Shown here: piece by piece, positions 26,901-34,830 of the stretch
How positions within the stretch are numbered: position 1 is the first letter of the stretch
Layout of the letters: every line of letters starts with the position of its first letter
NCBI GenBank assembly: GCA_947561585.1
Contig: CANNZV010001468.1
Location: 88,836 to 152,835 of the forward strand
Direction: 5' to 3'
Length of the DNA: 64,000 nucleotides
Source: Caprella mutica
Lineage: Eukaryota; Arthropoda; Malacostraca; Amphipoda; Caprellidae
Translations under genes and position numbers: made by a program
Notes under the pieces: model-generated
The model's input: the letters and a program-made list of their open reading frames with translations, nothing else
Databases searched by the model: none
What the model was told of the DNA's origin: nothing

Positions 26901-28486
26901 CAGGAGGAAATCGAGATTCTTTACATTTTGAAGGTGAAAATGCTTTCTATGATTTAAAGTCAAATGAGTTAAAAATAAGTGGTGTAAAATCAATTAATAC
27001 TTGTGATGCGATAGTGTATACGGATGATGGAAAAGTTGAAATTTTTGAAGCAGGTAAAATGTCGACTTTGGAAAATTGCAAAATCGTATGTGATACCATT
27101 TCCAAAAATCATGTTATCAATCGAGCAACTGTGGACATCACAGGGAAGAAAGATTATAAAGCAAAAGGATTTTATGAATACAATATTAAAGGTCGAAAAC
27201 AAGAAATTCAATTTGATAATATCATTGGTCAACGTTATGGAAAAGGCAAAAGAAGTAAAAAGAAAACTCGTACAACTGCCAAAGGAGAAGTAATTGAATC
27301 TGATAATTTTTACATTGATTTAAAAACGGAATTCCGTGGAGAAATCACTTTGCAAGGTGATAAAAAACCATTGGATTTTAAAGGCTATGCGAGATTGGAT
27401 ACCGAGAAGTTACCCCAGCGTGAATGGTTTACCATTAATAGTGAAGGTGATAAAAATGATTTGATTATTGGTTTTGACCAACCTAAAAATTATGATGGTT
27501 ATAAATTATATACTGGATTATATTTAAGTAAAGAATCAGCTTATTTATATCCAAGAGTTTTTCAACCTAAATATTTTAGAAAAGATCGTCCGATTTTAGA
27601 AGTGACTGGTTTATTTAAATTAGATGAAGCTAAAGATGAATTTATCTTTGGAGATACTTTAAAAATTAAATCTGATGTTAAGCAAGGAAGTAAAATTACT
27701 TTTAATAACAAGACAGGTGGATTTACAGCAGAAGGAAAGTTAAATATAGGAGACCAATTAAAATACATGTCTATTGATGCTGCAGGTCAAGCAAGAACTG
27801 CTTATCCTGAACCACAGGATTCTGTTGTCCAAGGACCATTTGGTTACCAAGTTGAGGCTGATATGTTGGCTGGTATCAAATCATTTATTCCAAAAAACAT
27901 GTTGGACTTTATGATTCAAGATATTAAAACCAATAGTTTTGATACCCGAGGAGTAGACTTTACCGATAATGAATTTTACGAAAAAGCCCTTTCAGAATTG
28001 ATTACGGATTCCAAATTACTCCACAATACCATCACAAGGATGAAAACGGAGTATCGACTTAAATTACCTAAAAAAGCAAATCCTTATACTTTCTTATTTG
28101 GAAAAATGCCAATGAAATGGGATCCAGATTATCAATCATTTGTCAATACAAGCGATCAAGTTGGTTTAATTAGCATCAATGGTGAAGAAACCAATGTTAC
28201 CCTTAAATGTTATGTCGAATTTAAAATGCCATCCAATGGTGATGATCGATTGTATGTTTATATAAAATCTCCAAGTGATACTTATTATTTCTTTGGTTAC
28301 AAACAAGGGATCATGAATATCGTTTCTAATAATACTAAATTCAATGACCTTGTTATCAATATGAAAAAGAAAGAAAGAGTAATTAAAATGGAAGATGGCG
28401 AAACTGTTGAATTTCAATATGTAGAACCTTCTACAGCCGAGCGTTTTGTACGAAGAGCGCAAACTGCAATGAAGAATAAAAAGTAA
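23963..28486 (+). CDS. Very large exported protein of unknown function
   Basis: This 1507-residue protein starts MMKRVLSFIFAILLLCNSAIAQ, a clear signal peptide cleaved after AIAQ. The mature chain begins with a helical domain (about 25-130: FPENRADFLKQFKEFF) and then has well over a thousand residues of repeating beta-strand pattern: KSLYKAKNARLVYPELF, GFRLEGNTVYGYGS, GGLILTPNGLRGNGNMKWSKGAL, KGEIHLSNKGMLGKG. This suggests a long beta-solenoid or OstA/LptD-like repeat structure. Lys/Glu-rich pieces such as YGKGKRSKKKT occur near 1090. No T9SS sorting tail or membrane helix is seen. I know of uncharacterised giant proteins like this in Bacteroidota but not their role; an envelope structural or lipid-transport function is only a guess. 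Confidence 0.75.
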   Translation: MMKRVLSFIFAILLLCNSAIAQQDNIFPENRADFLKQFKEFFNKSKSKDLESFFKDFESYFHNSISEEEFPLFRDACNEMLGKKMSPNPYFKNYLSVVLAIKKNDTAGSKLNEWNDLTVTMLKAIKNRKLKPYKDYLNFSNSFFGQTALRYSKSGIKWYYESENYKLDIIEGVPYVDFEKMNLIGTRGKDSIVIQETAGQYYPTQLKWKGTGGKVTWEKLDQPDVYCILNDYEIETKKSLYKAKNARLVYPELFPGEELEGDFEDKVVVRNKSTAGSYPRFLSYDNVLKVNSIGEGIEYKGGFRLEGNTVYGYGSKETPSEITVSNGGKLSFRATARLFKIIKSERIAGEQVKVVLYFDQDSIYHPSVNFKYDITTKDLNLARGNRGSDRNPYFNSYHQVNINADKIDWNLESDSLLIGKKQFGLGNGKNEVTFESLKYYDEKYILRVQNISDVNPIVTLKVLSEELERRDIEAPEFAQKLNKRFDTRNIESLLYELVSNGFIDYDKDEEMVYVKDKIFHYADAMAKKTDYDAIKLVSVADKDANAVFSMKDKSLQANEVTHLEINRQQKVAIKPANKSITMQKNRDMDFGGRVYAGFSILEGKNFHFDYEKYLMTLDSVRYFDLFIPTEAKDENGDPVSISIASRIEHTNGVLLVDSPNNKSGADDIDIFPSFNTKDYSYVYYDNRNIHDGVYKRDSFYFKLNKFSFNSLDNFTKDDVRFKGNLVSANVFPDFKETLLLQEEDQSLGFTTQTPAQGYPTYQEKGNYKGEIHLSNKGMLGKGTISYLTSSTDSEDILFKPKQMTATARLFDLREDRAGSVEVPQAHGEDIRIDWKPYQDSMYIFTKENAFELFKENDHNITGGLILTPNGLRGNGNMKWSKGALKSKLIEFGAFSANADTSRLQIKAVGASALALDTDNVNSKLNFDKQMGHVEANKKGHFTNLPFNQYKTSLTTFDWDMKADAVTFKTDPGEVGQFVATGGNRDSLHFEGENAFYDLKSNELKISGVKSINTCDAIVYTDDGKVEIFEAGKMSTLENCKIVCDTISKNHVINRATVDITGKKDYKAKGFYEYNIKGRKQEIQFDNIIGQRYGKGKRSKKKTRTTAKGEVIESDNFYIDLKTEFRGEITLQGDKKPLDFKGYARLDTEKLPQREWFTINSEGDKNDLIIGFDQPKNYDGYKLYTGLYLSKESAYLYPRVFQPKYFRKDRPILEVTGLFKLDEAKDEFIFGDTLKIKSDVKQGSKITFNNKTGGFTAEGKLNIGDQLKYMSIDAAGQARTAYPEPQDSVVQGPFGYQVEADMLAGIKSFIPKNMLDFMIQDIKTNSFDTRGVDFTDNEFYEKALSELITDSKLLHNTITRMKTEYRLKLPKKANPYTFLFGKMPMKWDPDYQSFVNTSDQVGLISINGEETNVTLKCYVEFKMPSNGDDRLYVYIKSPSDTYYFFGYKQGIMNIVSNNTKFNDLVINMKKKERVIKMEDGETVEFQYVEPSTAERFVRRAQTAMKNKK

Positions 28487-28496
28487 AAGAAGAAAA

Positions 28497-28674
28497 AGAA
28501 CGCTTCGCTGACAGAGGTGAGATGAGAGAACGCTTCGCTGTGAGATTGACGAACTTTCGGTTTCTACGATTTAATTTTATCCTAAGTAAATTTAAGATTA
28601 ATCGTAGAAACCGAAAGTTCGTCAATCTCACAGCGAAGCGTTCTTTCATCTCACCTCTCACAGCGAAGCGTTCT
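28497..28674. repeat. Giant palindrome with 77-bp arms
   Basis: The left arm (28497-28575) and right arm (28598-28674) are inverted copies with only about four differences, around a 22-nt AT-rich centre. Each arm carries two direct copies of AGAACGCTTCGCTG(TG)AG separated by GTGAGATGA-like sequence. It lies 10 bases after one gene and 13 before the next. A related half-palindrome starts at 63963 and is cut by the window edge. Confidence 0.9.
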
Positions 28675-28687
28675 AAAAAAAACTACT

Positions 28688-29629
28688 ATGCAAACCTATC
28701 CAAACCCACCTTTCCTACAATTTAATGGTCATTTGCAGACTATCATTCCAGGAGTATTTCGAAAAGTAAAAGATGTTGCTTATCAAAGAGAACGCCTTGA
28801 ATTAGATGATGGAGACTTCCTCGATTTAGATTGGATTTTTAATCAAAGTAAAAACTTGGTAGTACTATCTCATGGACTAGAAGGTAGTTCTAATCGTCAA
28901 TATATTTTGGGTGCAGCAAAATTATTTAGTGAAAATAATTGGGATGTTTTAGCTTGGAATTGTCGGTCGTGTAGTGGTGAAATGAATAGAACAGCAAGGC
29001 TTTATCACCATGGAGATGTGGAAGATATTGGAGCGGTAATCACCCAAGCGACCAAGAGAAATGAATATGAAAATGTATTGTTAGTAGGATTCAGTATGGG
29101 CGGAGCAATGACTTTAAATTATTTAGGTAAAAATGGAAAAAACATACCTTCAAATATCAAAGGAGCGATTGCCTTTTCCACTCCATGTGATTTAAAAGAA
29201 GGTGCAGATATTTTAAATAAACCTTCTAATGTGGTTTACCGAAAACGGTTTTTAAACAATTTAAAAAAGAAGATTTTTATCAAAGAAAAAGAATTCCCAG
29301 GGAGAGTGGATTTGAAAAAATTAGAAGAGATTAAAGTTTGGAGAGATTTTGACGAACACTTTTCAGCACCTTTGAATAACTATAAAAATGCGGAAGAGTT
29401 TTACTATAATTCTTCGGCTAAAAATTTTATGGAAAATATTCAGGTGTCTACTTTATTGATAAATGCATTGAATGATCCTATCCTGACACCAGGTTGTTCT
29501 CCTTTTGATATTGCAAAACGGAATTCAAATTTAATAATTGAAACTCCAAAACTAGGTGGGCATTGTGGCTTTATGACAAAAGGAGAGGAGTTCGCTTGGT
29601 CTGAATATCGCGCTTTAAATTTGCTTTAA
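28688..29629 (+). CDS. YheT-family alpha/beta hydrolase
   Basis: This 313-residue alpha/beta-fold hydrolase has the oxyanion segment VVLSHGLEGSSNRQYI near 57, the family phrase AWNCRSCSGEMNRTARLYHHG near 97, the nucleophile elbow LVGFSMGGAMTLNYLG near 138 (Ser in GFSMGG), an acidic residue in LINALNDPILTP near 259 and the catalytic His in GGHCGFM near 287. These are the marks of the YheT/ABHD1-3 esterase group, which act on acyl esters of unknown physiology. It starts 13 bases after the giant palindrome and converges on the toroid protein gene. Confidence 0.88.
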   Translation: MQTYPNPPFLQFNGHLQTIIPGVFRKVKDVAYQRERLELDDGDFLDLDWIFNQSKNLVVLSHGLEGSSNRQYILGAAKLFSENNWDVLAWNCRSCSGEMNRTARLYHHGDVEDIGAVITQATKRNEYENVLLVGFSMGGAMTLNYLGKNGKNIPSNIKGAIAFSTPCDLKEGADILNKPSNVVYRKRFLNNLKKKIFIKEKEFPGRVDLKKLEEIKVWRDFDEHFSAPLNNYKNAEEFYYNSSAKNFMENIQVSTLLINALNDPILTPGCSPFDIAKRNSNLIIETPKLGGHCGFMTKGEEFAWSEYRALNLL

Positions 29630-29639
29630 AAGTTCTCAA

Positions 29640-30791
29640 TCAATAAGTCCTGCGATAACCAAAGCTGGTAGCAATTAAAGGATCATCTTCCTTGTTGGCC
29701 GCACCCATTGGATTTGAAAAACTTCCATCTCTATTTTGTTTTTCTAACAATATATTTACCATTTTATTTTCCCAGTCTCCAATATGATTCATAGCATGAT
29801 AAGCTTGTGCTCTGACTGATAAATGATAGTAAAACATCACTCTGTGCCATTGGTTAGGATCGTCTTGAGGAATCCCTTCAGGGAACTCCAATTTAGGATG
29901 ATTTAATAACCATTGAAATGCATCTTGAACCCGTTTATCATTTTGAGAAACACCACTTGCAATCAATGCCAAAAGTCCATCAGCAGTAGCTGTTGCATAG
30001 CTTTGATAATAAGCATTTTCCCCTAAACTTATGTCTCCTTTATTAGTTGAAACAGTAACAGTTGAAGCAAAAAAACCTCCATCATATTTAATGTTTTTGC
30101 TAGGAGTATCAGTTGGATGTAATCTATGGTCAGATTGATTTTTTTGTAAAAGTAATAAAAAGTGTTGGCTTGTTGAAAAAGTGCTATCTGGTTGATTATC
30201 AATTAGTTGTAGGGTTTGAAGAATTCGCCTAGTATGTGATAAATCGACATGCCCATGTTTTCCTTTTTCTAAAAATTTTTCTCCAAAACCCCATGCGCCA
30301 TAGGCAGGATCCTCAGGTGTAAAACCACGTTGTTCTGTAAATTGTTGGTTCAATAAATAGGCCTGCATTTCATTAATTAAAACCTGATCTTCATCTTTAT
30401 CAAAGTGTTTAAAAATTCGTAAAGCATATGCTGTTGCATAATTTGGGTAGTCTAAAATGATAGGATCGAAATGCCCTAAAATACCATTTTTACAATGTTG
30501 ACGAAGGAAGTTTAATCCTTTTTCAATCTGATCAGATGATGGCTCATAAATATTTTTTGGAACTTGTAGTAATTGATAAAAAACAAAAGCAGAAACGGAT
30601 TGACCGCTTTTTAAAATTCCATGAGTTTCACTATGCCAACCTCCGTCAATACTTTGTTTTTCCCATAAAAAATTAACAGCATTTTGGAGAAGTTTTTCTT
30701 TTTGAGAAAGGGGAGGAGTGGTACAACTTGAAATAAAAATTATTACAAATATTTGAAATACAGAAATCCATCGCTTAGCCTTCGCTGACAA
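29640..30791 (-). CDS. Lipoprotein with squalene-cyclase/prenyltransferase-like toroid
   Basis: The frame is open to 30938, but its first 49 codons are translated from a palindromic spacer (30806-30903) and it has no ATG. A TTG start at 30791 gives MSAKAKRWISVFQIFVIIFISSC, a good lipoprotein signal with the lipid-anchored Cys near 23, so I use that start. The mature protein is an alpha/alpha-toroid of QxxDGGW-type repeats: EKQSIDGGWHSETHG, FTPEDPAYGAWGFGEK, KYDGGFFASTV, EKQNRDGSFSNPMG. It lacks the DxDD of squalene-hopene cyclases, so a terpene cyclase role is unlikely. A second toroid protein lies next to it. It is probably a periplasmic or surface glycan- or peptide-binding or modifying protein. 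Confidence 0.75.
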   Translation of the reverse strand: MSAKAKRWISVFQIFVIIFISSCTTPPLSQKEKLLQNAVNFLWEKQSIDGGWHSETHGILKSGQSVSAFVFYQLLQVPKNIYEPSSDQIEKGLNFLRQHCKNGILGHFDPIILDYPNYATAYALRIFKHFDKDEDQVLINEMQAYLLNQQFTEQRGFTPEDPAYGAWGFGEKFLEKGKHGHVDLSHTRRILQTLQLIDNQPDSTFSTSQHFLLLLQKNQSDHRLHPTDTPSKNIKYDGGFFASTVTVSTNKGDISLGENAYYQSYATATADGLLALIASGVSQNDKRVQDAFQWLLNHPKLEFPEGIPQDDPNQWHRVMFYYHLSVRAQAYHAMNHIGDWENKMVNILLEKQNRDGSFSNPMGAANKEDDPLIATSFGYRRTY

Positions 30792-30805
30792 AGGGCTGTT
30801 CTTTT

Positions 30806-30903
30806 GAATATCGAATTTTGAACAAGGAATTTCGATTTTTGAAGTACCGCTAAATCGTGAGCCCTTCGGGCTTCCTTCTTCCTTGTTTGATATTCGATAT
30901 TCT
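30806..30903. repeat. Palindromic spacer at the 5' end of the toroid lipoprotein gene
   Basis: GAATATCGAATTTTGAACAA(GG) at 30806 onward and (CC)TTGTTTGATATTCGATATTC ending at 30903 are inverted copies with a few differences. The centre includes GAGCCCTTCGGGCTT, a small perfect hairpin. Confidence 0.65.
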
Positions 30904-30962
30904 GTATTTGTAAAATCAATGTTATTATTTTTATCCAAATTGAGCTTTTTAAAAAATAAAAA

Positions 30963-31074
30963 TGTAATTATTCAGCATTGGCTTCGCCAATGAATTTTTC
31001 AACGCGGAGCCGCGGAGTCGCTGAGAATTTTTCTTCGAAAAATTTACAAAATTCAGCTATGCTGAATGATTACA
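30963..31074. repeat. TGTAATTATTCAGCAT-family repeat, copy 1 (112 bp)
   Basis: The ends TGTAATTATTCAGCAT and ATGCTGAATGATTACA are inverted with one mismatch. Internal hairpins are ATTGGCTTCGCCAAT, GCGGAGCCGCGGAG and AATTTTTCTTCGAAAAATT. Copy 2 is at 56670-56824 in opposite orientation and a decayed copy at 42857-42935. No coding capacity. Confidence 0.88.
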
Positions 31075-31140
31075 TAAAAATAAAAAACACGTAACCTCAA
31101 ATTAACGAAATTACGTGTTTTCCAAAATTATATTTTTCCC

Positions 31141-32463
31141 TTAAAAATCAGTCTTCCTCATATTCCCAGCATCACGATCAGCAGTTAATGTCATCACAAC
31201 TGCAGCCGTACAAAAAACAGGGCTCGTAATACAATGATGTCCAGACCAACTTCCATCAGGATTAGAAATACTTCCTAAATTATTTTTCATTTTACTATGC
31301 CACTTGTTCCAGCTTTTAGCATCTTGACTCATTACCAAAGCTTCACTTGTCATCATATAACTTAAGTATTCTTCTCCTCCATTATTTCCAAAACCAGATA
31401 AAACTTTATCACTTTTCAAACTCTCTGTTGCAGCACGATTTACTTGGTAGGCAAATACAATTTCGTCAGCTTCTGTGGTGCTATATCCATTATCAGCCAA
31501 AGCACGTTTAGTCTGAGAATAGTCACTTGATTTGGTTTCTTTGATGTCGGAAGCATCCATAATTGCTTGAACTTTTTTAGCATTCAAAGCAGTTGCACGT
31601 TGAGTACTAGAGTAGGCATATAAATCAACCCCCGCAGCTTTATCAGTTGAAGCTTTTCCAGATTTAGCATTCACATTTTTTCGCTGATAAGATCGAGATA
31701 AAGCTAAAACTTCTTTATTGAATTCTATACCATTGGCTTCAGCCATTTCCAAAGCATTATTGGCCATGGCAGAACTCAAAACTCTTGCCCATCCACGATC
31801 ATTCCAACTGCCATCTGCTAGTTGAGTGCCTTCTAATTTTCGTAAACATTTTGAGATTGCTGCATCTATTCTAAATTGCAAATCATCATCACCTGCAGCT
31901 AAGGGGGCAACTCTAATCAAAAATTGAGCAGCCAAGGACACATCAATATTTTGACCTAATTTTTTCTGAGGCTGAGTACCTCTTTGTTTAGTAATATTTG
32001 CATTATTTTCAGGAGCACCTTCAACTGTTTTTAGCATATATTGTAATGCCTTATTTAGATTACTGCTATACTGACCATCTTTAAGTGTATTTCCAACTCG
32101 CATTAATGCCAAGCCTACAAAAGCTGTTGTAGCAGGGTCAACATTAACTTGTCTTGGATCACGAATATTCTGGGAAGCATGTTGCCCTGAGCCATAACCT
32201 CCATTTCTAGCCTGAGCTTTTGCCAACCAATGCATACTTTTTTTCAAATAGGAAGGCATAGGTTTAACTGCCTCACTTTTCATCGGGTCGAAATTATCAG
32301 ATTTGCGAACGACTGGTTGCACAACTGAGCCATCATTTACATTTACCGAAGGAGTAGGAGTATCGAAAGCCTTGCTAGGAGTATGATTAGAATTGAAGTA
32401 AAAAAAGAGGGTTCCACCCAACACAATGAAAAGTGCTAAAATGGACATTTTAATAGTTTTCAT
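31141..32463 (-). CDS. Exported alpha/alpha-toroid (squalene-cyclase-fold) repeat protein
   Basis: This 440-residue protein has an N-terminal hydrophobic segment (KMSILALFIVLGGTLFFYF, about 4-22) that serves as a signal anchor, then a Pro/Ser-rich linker. From about 72 it shows repeated toroid units: HWLAKAQARNGGYGSGQ, LRKLEGTQLADGSWNDRGWA, NPDGSWSGHHCITSPVFCTAAVVM. The DGSW and GGYG turns mark squalene oxidase/prenyltransferase repeats. There is no DxDD motif. The last repeat holds two Cys residues (HHCITSPVFC) that could form a disulphide. It lies 202 bases upstream of the related toroid lipoprotein gene, separated by a repeat element. Its substrate is unknown. Confidence 0.75.
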   Translation of the reverse strand: MKTIKMSILALFIVLGGTLFFYFNSNHTPSKAFDTPTPSVNVNDGSVVQPVVRKSDNFDPMKSEAVKPMPSYLKKSMHWLAKAQARNGGYGSGQHASQNIRDPRQVNVDPATTAFVGLALMRVGNTLKDGQYSSNLNKALQYMLKTVEGAPENNANITKQRGTQPQKKLGQNIDVSLAAQFLIRVAPLAAGDDDLQFRIDAAISKCLRKLEGTQLADGSWNDRGWARVLSSAMANNALEMAEANGIEFNKEVLALSRSYQRKNVNAKSGKASTDKAAGVDLYAYSSTQRATALNAKKVQAIMDASDIKETKSSDYSQTKRALADNGYSTTEADEIVFAYQVNRAATESLKSDKVLSGFGNNGGEEYLSYMMTSEALVMSQDAKSWNKWHSKMKNNLGSISNPDGSWSGHHCITSPVFCTAAVVMTLTADRDAGNMRKTDF

Positions 32464-32790
32464 AAAAAGGATTTAAAAAGTGAGTTAAATTAAATTTTAA
32501 ATGGACGATTTAGTGAATCGCTGTTGTCCGTACCGTTTTATATCTTTTAGATGATAAAAATACATAATTTGGCGCTGAAAAGTTTGATTTTAACGTTCCT
32601 ATTTTAATATGTATGTTTTTTGGAAAAAGTAAATCTGCTGGTTAAAACCAATTCCTGAGATGTAATTAAACCTTATCATTCTCATTTTTTTCCAAAAAAA
32701 ATCTAACTATTCCAACTATTCAATTTTTCCTATTGTCTTTTAAGCAATTCGATATTTACCCTAATTATTTAATGATAAAAATTTAAGAAA
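32464..32790. other. Divergent intergenic region
   Basis: About 327 bases between the divergent toroid and head-GIN genes. It is AT-rich, with an A tract at 32692-32700. I see no clear promoter box and nothing else recognisable. Confidence 0.5.
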
Positions 32791-33504
32791 ATGAAACTTG
32801 CTCAAAACATTTTATTAGTAGCTTTTGCTCTTTTATTTGCAACAACTTTAACCGCTCAAAAATGGAGCGAAACTGGAGATACCAGAGAAGAAGATCGAAA
32901 AATAGGAGATTTTACCTCTGTATCTGTAGGTGGTGGAATTGATTTGGAAATAACACAAGGAAAATCTAATACACTTCATGTAGAGGCATCAGAGCATGTC
33001 ATTGATAAGCTAATTACAGAAGTTGATGGTGACCAGCTTAGAATTTATTTTGATAAAAAAGTCAGAAGAGTAAAAAAAGCATTGGTTCAAATTACTGTTG
33101 ATGATTTAAAATCTATTAACGCAAGTGGTGGTTCTGATGTAGAATCAAAAGGAAAATTGAAATTTGATAAACTAAAAATCAATGGAAGTGGAGGTTCTGA
33201 TATGGAATTGGAACTAGAAGTCAATAAGTTATATGTTAACTGTAGTGGAGGTGCTGATATGGAAATTGAGGGAAAAACAGACTTTTTAGATATTAATGCA
33301 TCAGGCGGAAGTGATTTTGATGGTTATGATTTTGAAGCTAGAGAAGTGGTTATTTCAGCATCAGGCGGATCTGATTCTAATGTATATGCATCGGAAAGTA
33401 TTACTGTAAATGCAAGTGGTTCAAGTGATGTAAACTTTAAAGGAAACCCTTCCAAAACAAAATTGAGATCCTCAGGTTCATCTGATATTCACTCTCATAA
33501 GTAA
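32791..33504 (+). CDS. Head-GIN-domain (DUF2807) exported protein
   Basis: This 237-residue protein starts MKLAQNILLVAFALLFATTLTAQ, a signal peptide. The mature part is the putative auto-transporter adhesin head-GIN domain (DUF2807): FTSVSVGGGIDLEITQGKSNTLHVEA near 45, VQITVDDLKSINASGGSDVE near 105, then a right-handed beta-solenoid with a GGSD or SGSSD turn about every 20 residues (SGGSDME, SGGADME, SGGSDFD, SGGSDSN, SGSSDVN, SGSSDIH). Despite the name, an adhesin role is unproven. The gene is followed by a palindrome that separates it from the SbcD-like gene. Confidence 0.92.
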   Translation: MKLAQNILLVAFALLFATTLTAQKWSETGDTREEDRKIGDFTSVSVGGGIDLEITQGKSNTLHVEASEHVIDKLITEVDGDQLRIYFDKKVRRVKKALVQITVDDLKSINASGGSDVESKGKLKFDKLKINGSGGSDMELELEVNKLYVNCSGGADMEIEGKTDFLDINASGGSDFDGYDFEAREVVISASGGSDSNVYASESITVNASGSSDVNFKGNPSKTKLRSSGSSDIHSHK

Positions 33505-33517
33505 TTTTGAATGATTA

Positions 33518-33572
33518 AATTTTGAATTTTGAATGAGATCGGAGGTATTCGATTCATTCAAAATTCAAAATT
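33518..33572. repeat. AATTTTGAATTTTGAATGA palindrome
   Basis: Perfect 19-bp arms at 33518-33536 and 33554-33572 with a 17-nt loop; extra TTCAAAATT words follow to about 33587. It lies between the head-GIN and SbcD-like genes and invades the longest frame of the latter. Confidence 0.8.
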
Positions 33573-33601
33573 CAAAATTCAAAATTATATATTTGTCGGA
33601 A

Positions 33602-34744
33602 ATGAAGATATTACACTTTTCCGACTCTCATTTAGGGTATCATGATTTAGATAAATTAAGCCCTACAGGCATCAATTTACGTGAACAAGATGTTTATGAT
33701 GCCTTCGAAAGAGCCATAGATATGGCTTTAGAAATTCGCCCAGATTTGATCTTACATTCTGGCGATTTTTTTCATCGGCCTTCACCTGCCAATCGTCCGA
33801 TGATATTTGCTTTGGAGCAACTGGCTCGACTTTCAGAAGCAAAAATTCCCATCGTAGTAATTGCTGGAAATCACGAAACTCCTAAAACGATTTTTACCAG
33901 CCCAATTCTTAAAGCATTTCGAACCATTCCAAATGTGCATGCTATTTTTCAGCAGAAGTATGAAACCATCGAGTTTGGCGATTTGGTGGTTCATGGTATT
34001 CCGCATATCAATGATGATAAAGTCGAGTTGGAAGAAATGGATAAAATCCAACCTGTCGAAGGGAAATTTAACATCATTATGTTGCATACTTCGATTGGTA
34101 AAAGTTTTATGATGGATGAATATGGGGAAAAATTATATCCTCCAGAACGATTGGAATTGCTAGATCAATTTGATTATGTGGCCTTGGGACATTGGCATAA
34201 TTTCCAAAAAGTAGGAAAGTTAAAAACAGGTTGGTACTCAGGTTCAACAGAAAGAATGAGTGAGGCAGAAGCAAAAAGTGAAAAAGGAATTTGTGTTTTT
34301 GATTTGGAAAAAAATAAAAAAGTAGTTCCAGAATTCATCTCAATTAAAACCCGTAATTGGATTGTTGAGGAAATAAAAAACTGCAAGGATAAAAGGACTA
34401 CAGAAATTGAAAATCATTTAATGGAATTGGCAAAAAGAGAAGATTTAAAGGATGCTTTGCTAAGCATTCATTTAGATGAAATCGAACCCATTCAATCTGT
34501 AGAATTATCCACACGGAAAATTTATTCTATGATTACTTCGCCAGTTCATATTTCCGTTCACCGTAAATTTGTTGTTACAGAAAGGGAAGAAGCTGGGTTT
34601 CGAAATAAATCAGAAAGTTTAGTGAGCTTGATGAAAGGATTTATTTCTAGCAAGATTGAAGATGAAGAAAAGGCGAAAGAGCTGTCGGAAAAAGCACATT
34701 ATTATTTTGAAATATTTGATACAGGAGAGTATAAAAACCGATAA
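33602..34744 (+). CDS. SbcD/Mre11-like DNA repair exonuclease
   Basis: This 380-residue metallophosphoesterase starts best at ATG 33602 (MKILHFSDSHLGYHD); the frame is open from 33533, but that part is translated palindrome. All five metal-binding motifs are visible: FSDSHLG near 6, LHSGDFFH near 60, VIAGNHETP near 95, IMLHTS near 150 and ALGHWHN near 190. The C-terminal half is helical and probably binds the SbcC-like partner, whose gene starts 86 bases downstream. Together they should form a nuclease that processes DNA ends and hairpins, which is of interest in a genome full of palindromes. Confidence 0.9.
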   Translation: MKILHFSDSHLGYHDLDKLSPTGINLREQDVYDAFERAIDMALEIRPDLILHSGDFFHRPSPANRPMIFALEQLARLSEAKIPIVVIAGNHETPKTIFTSPILKAFRTIPNVHAIFQQKYETIEFGDLVVHGIPHINDDKVELEEMDKIQPVEGKFNIIMLHTSIGKSFMMDEYGEKLYPPERLELLDQFDYVALGHWHNFQKVGKLKTGWYSGSTERMSEAEAKSEKGICVFDLEKNKKVVPEFISIKTRNWIVEEIKNCKDKRTTEIENHLMELAKREDLKDALLSIHLDEIEPIQSVELSTRKIYSMITSPVHISVHRKFVVTEREEAGFRNKSESLVSLMKGFISSKIEDEEKAKELSEKAHYYFEIFDTGEYKNR

Positions 34745-34830
34745 ATTATTCGACACGTTATTTGCGACCAATGTAGCTGCTGGGCTTCAGCCCGCAGTAA
34801 AAAAGTTACGATAAAGGATTCAAAAAAAAT

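Noticed and set aside
28431..28725. Open frames on both strands across the giant palindrome
   Set aside because: Both strands give the same peptide because the arms are inverted copies; there is no start context and the frames vanish outside the palindrome.
33533..33601. Upstream start for the SbcD-like gene
   Set aside because: The 23 added residues are translated from an AATTCAAAATTC palindrome; Met at 33602 starts exactly at the family N-terminus.
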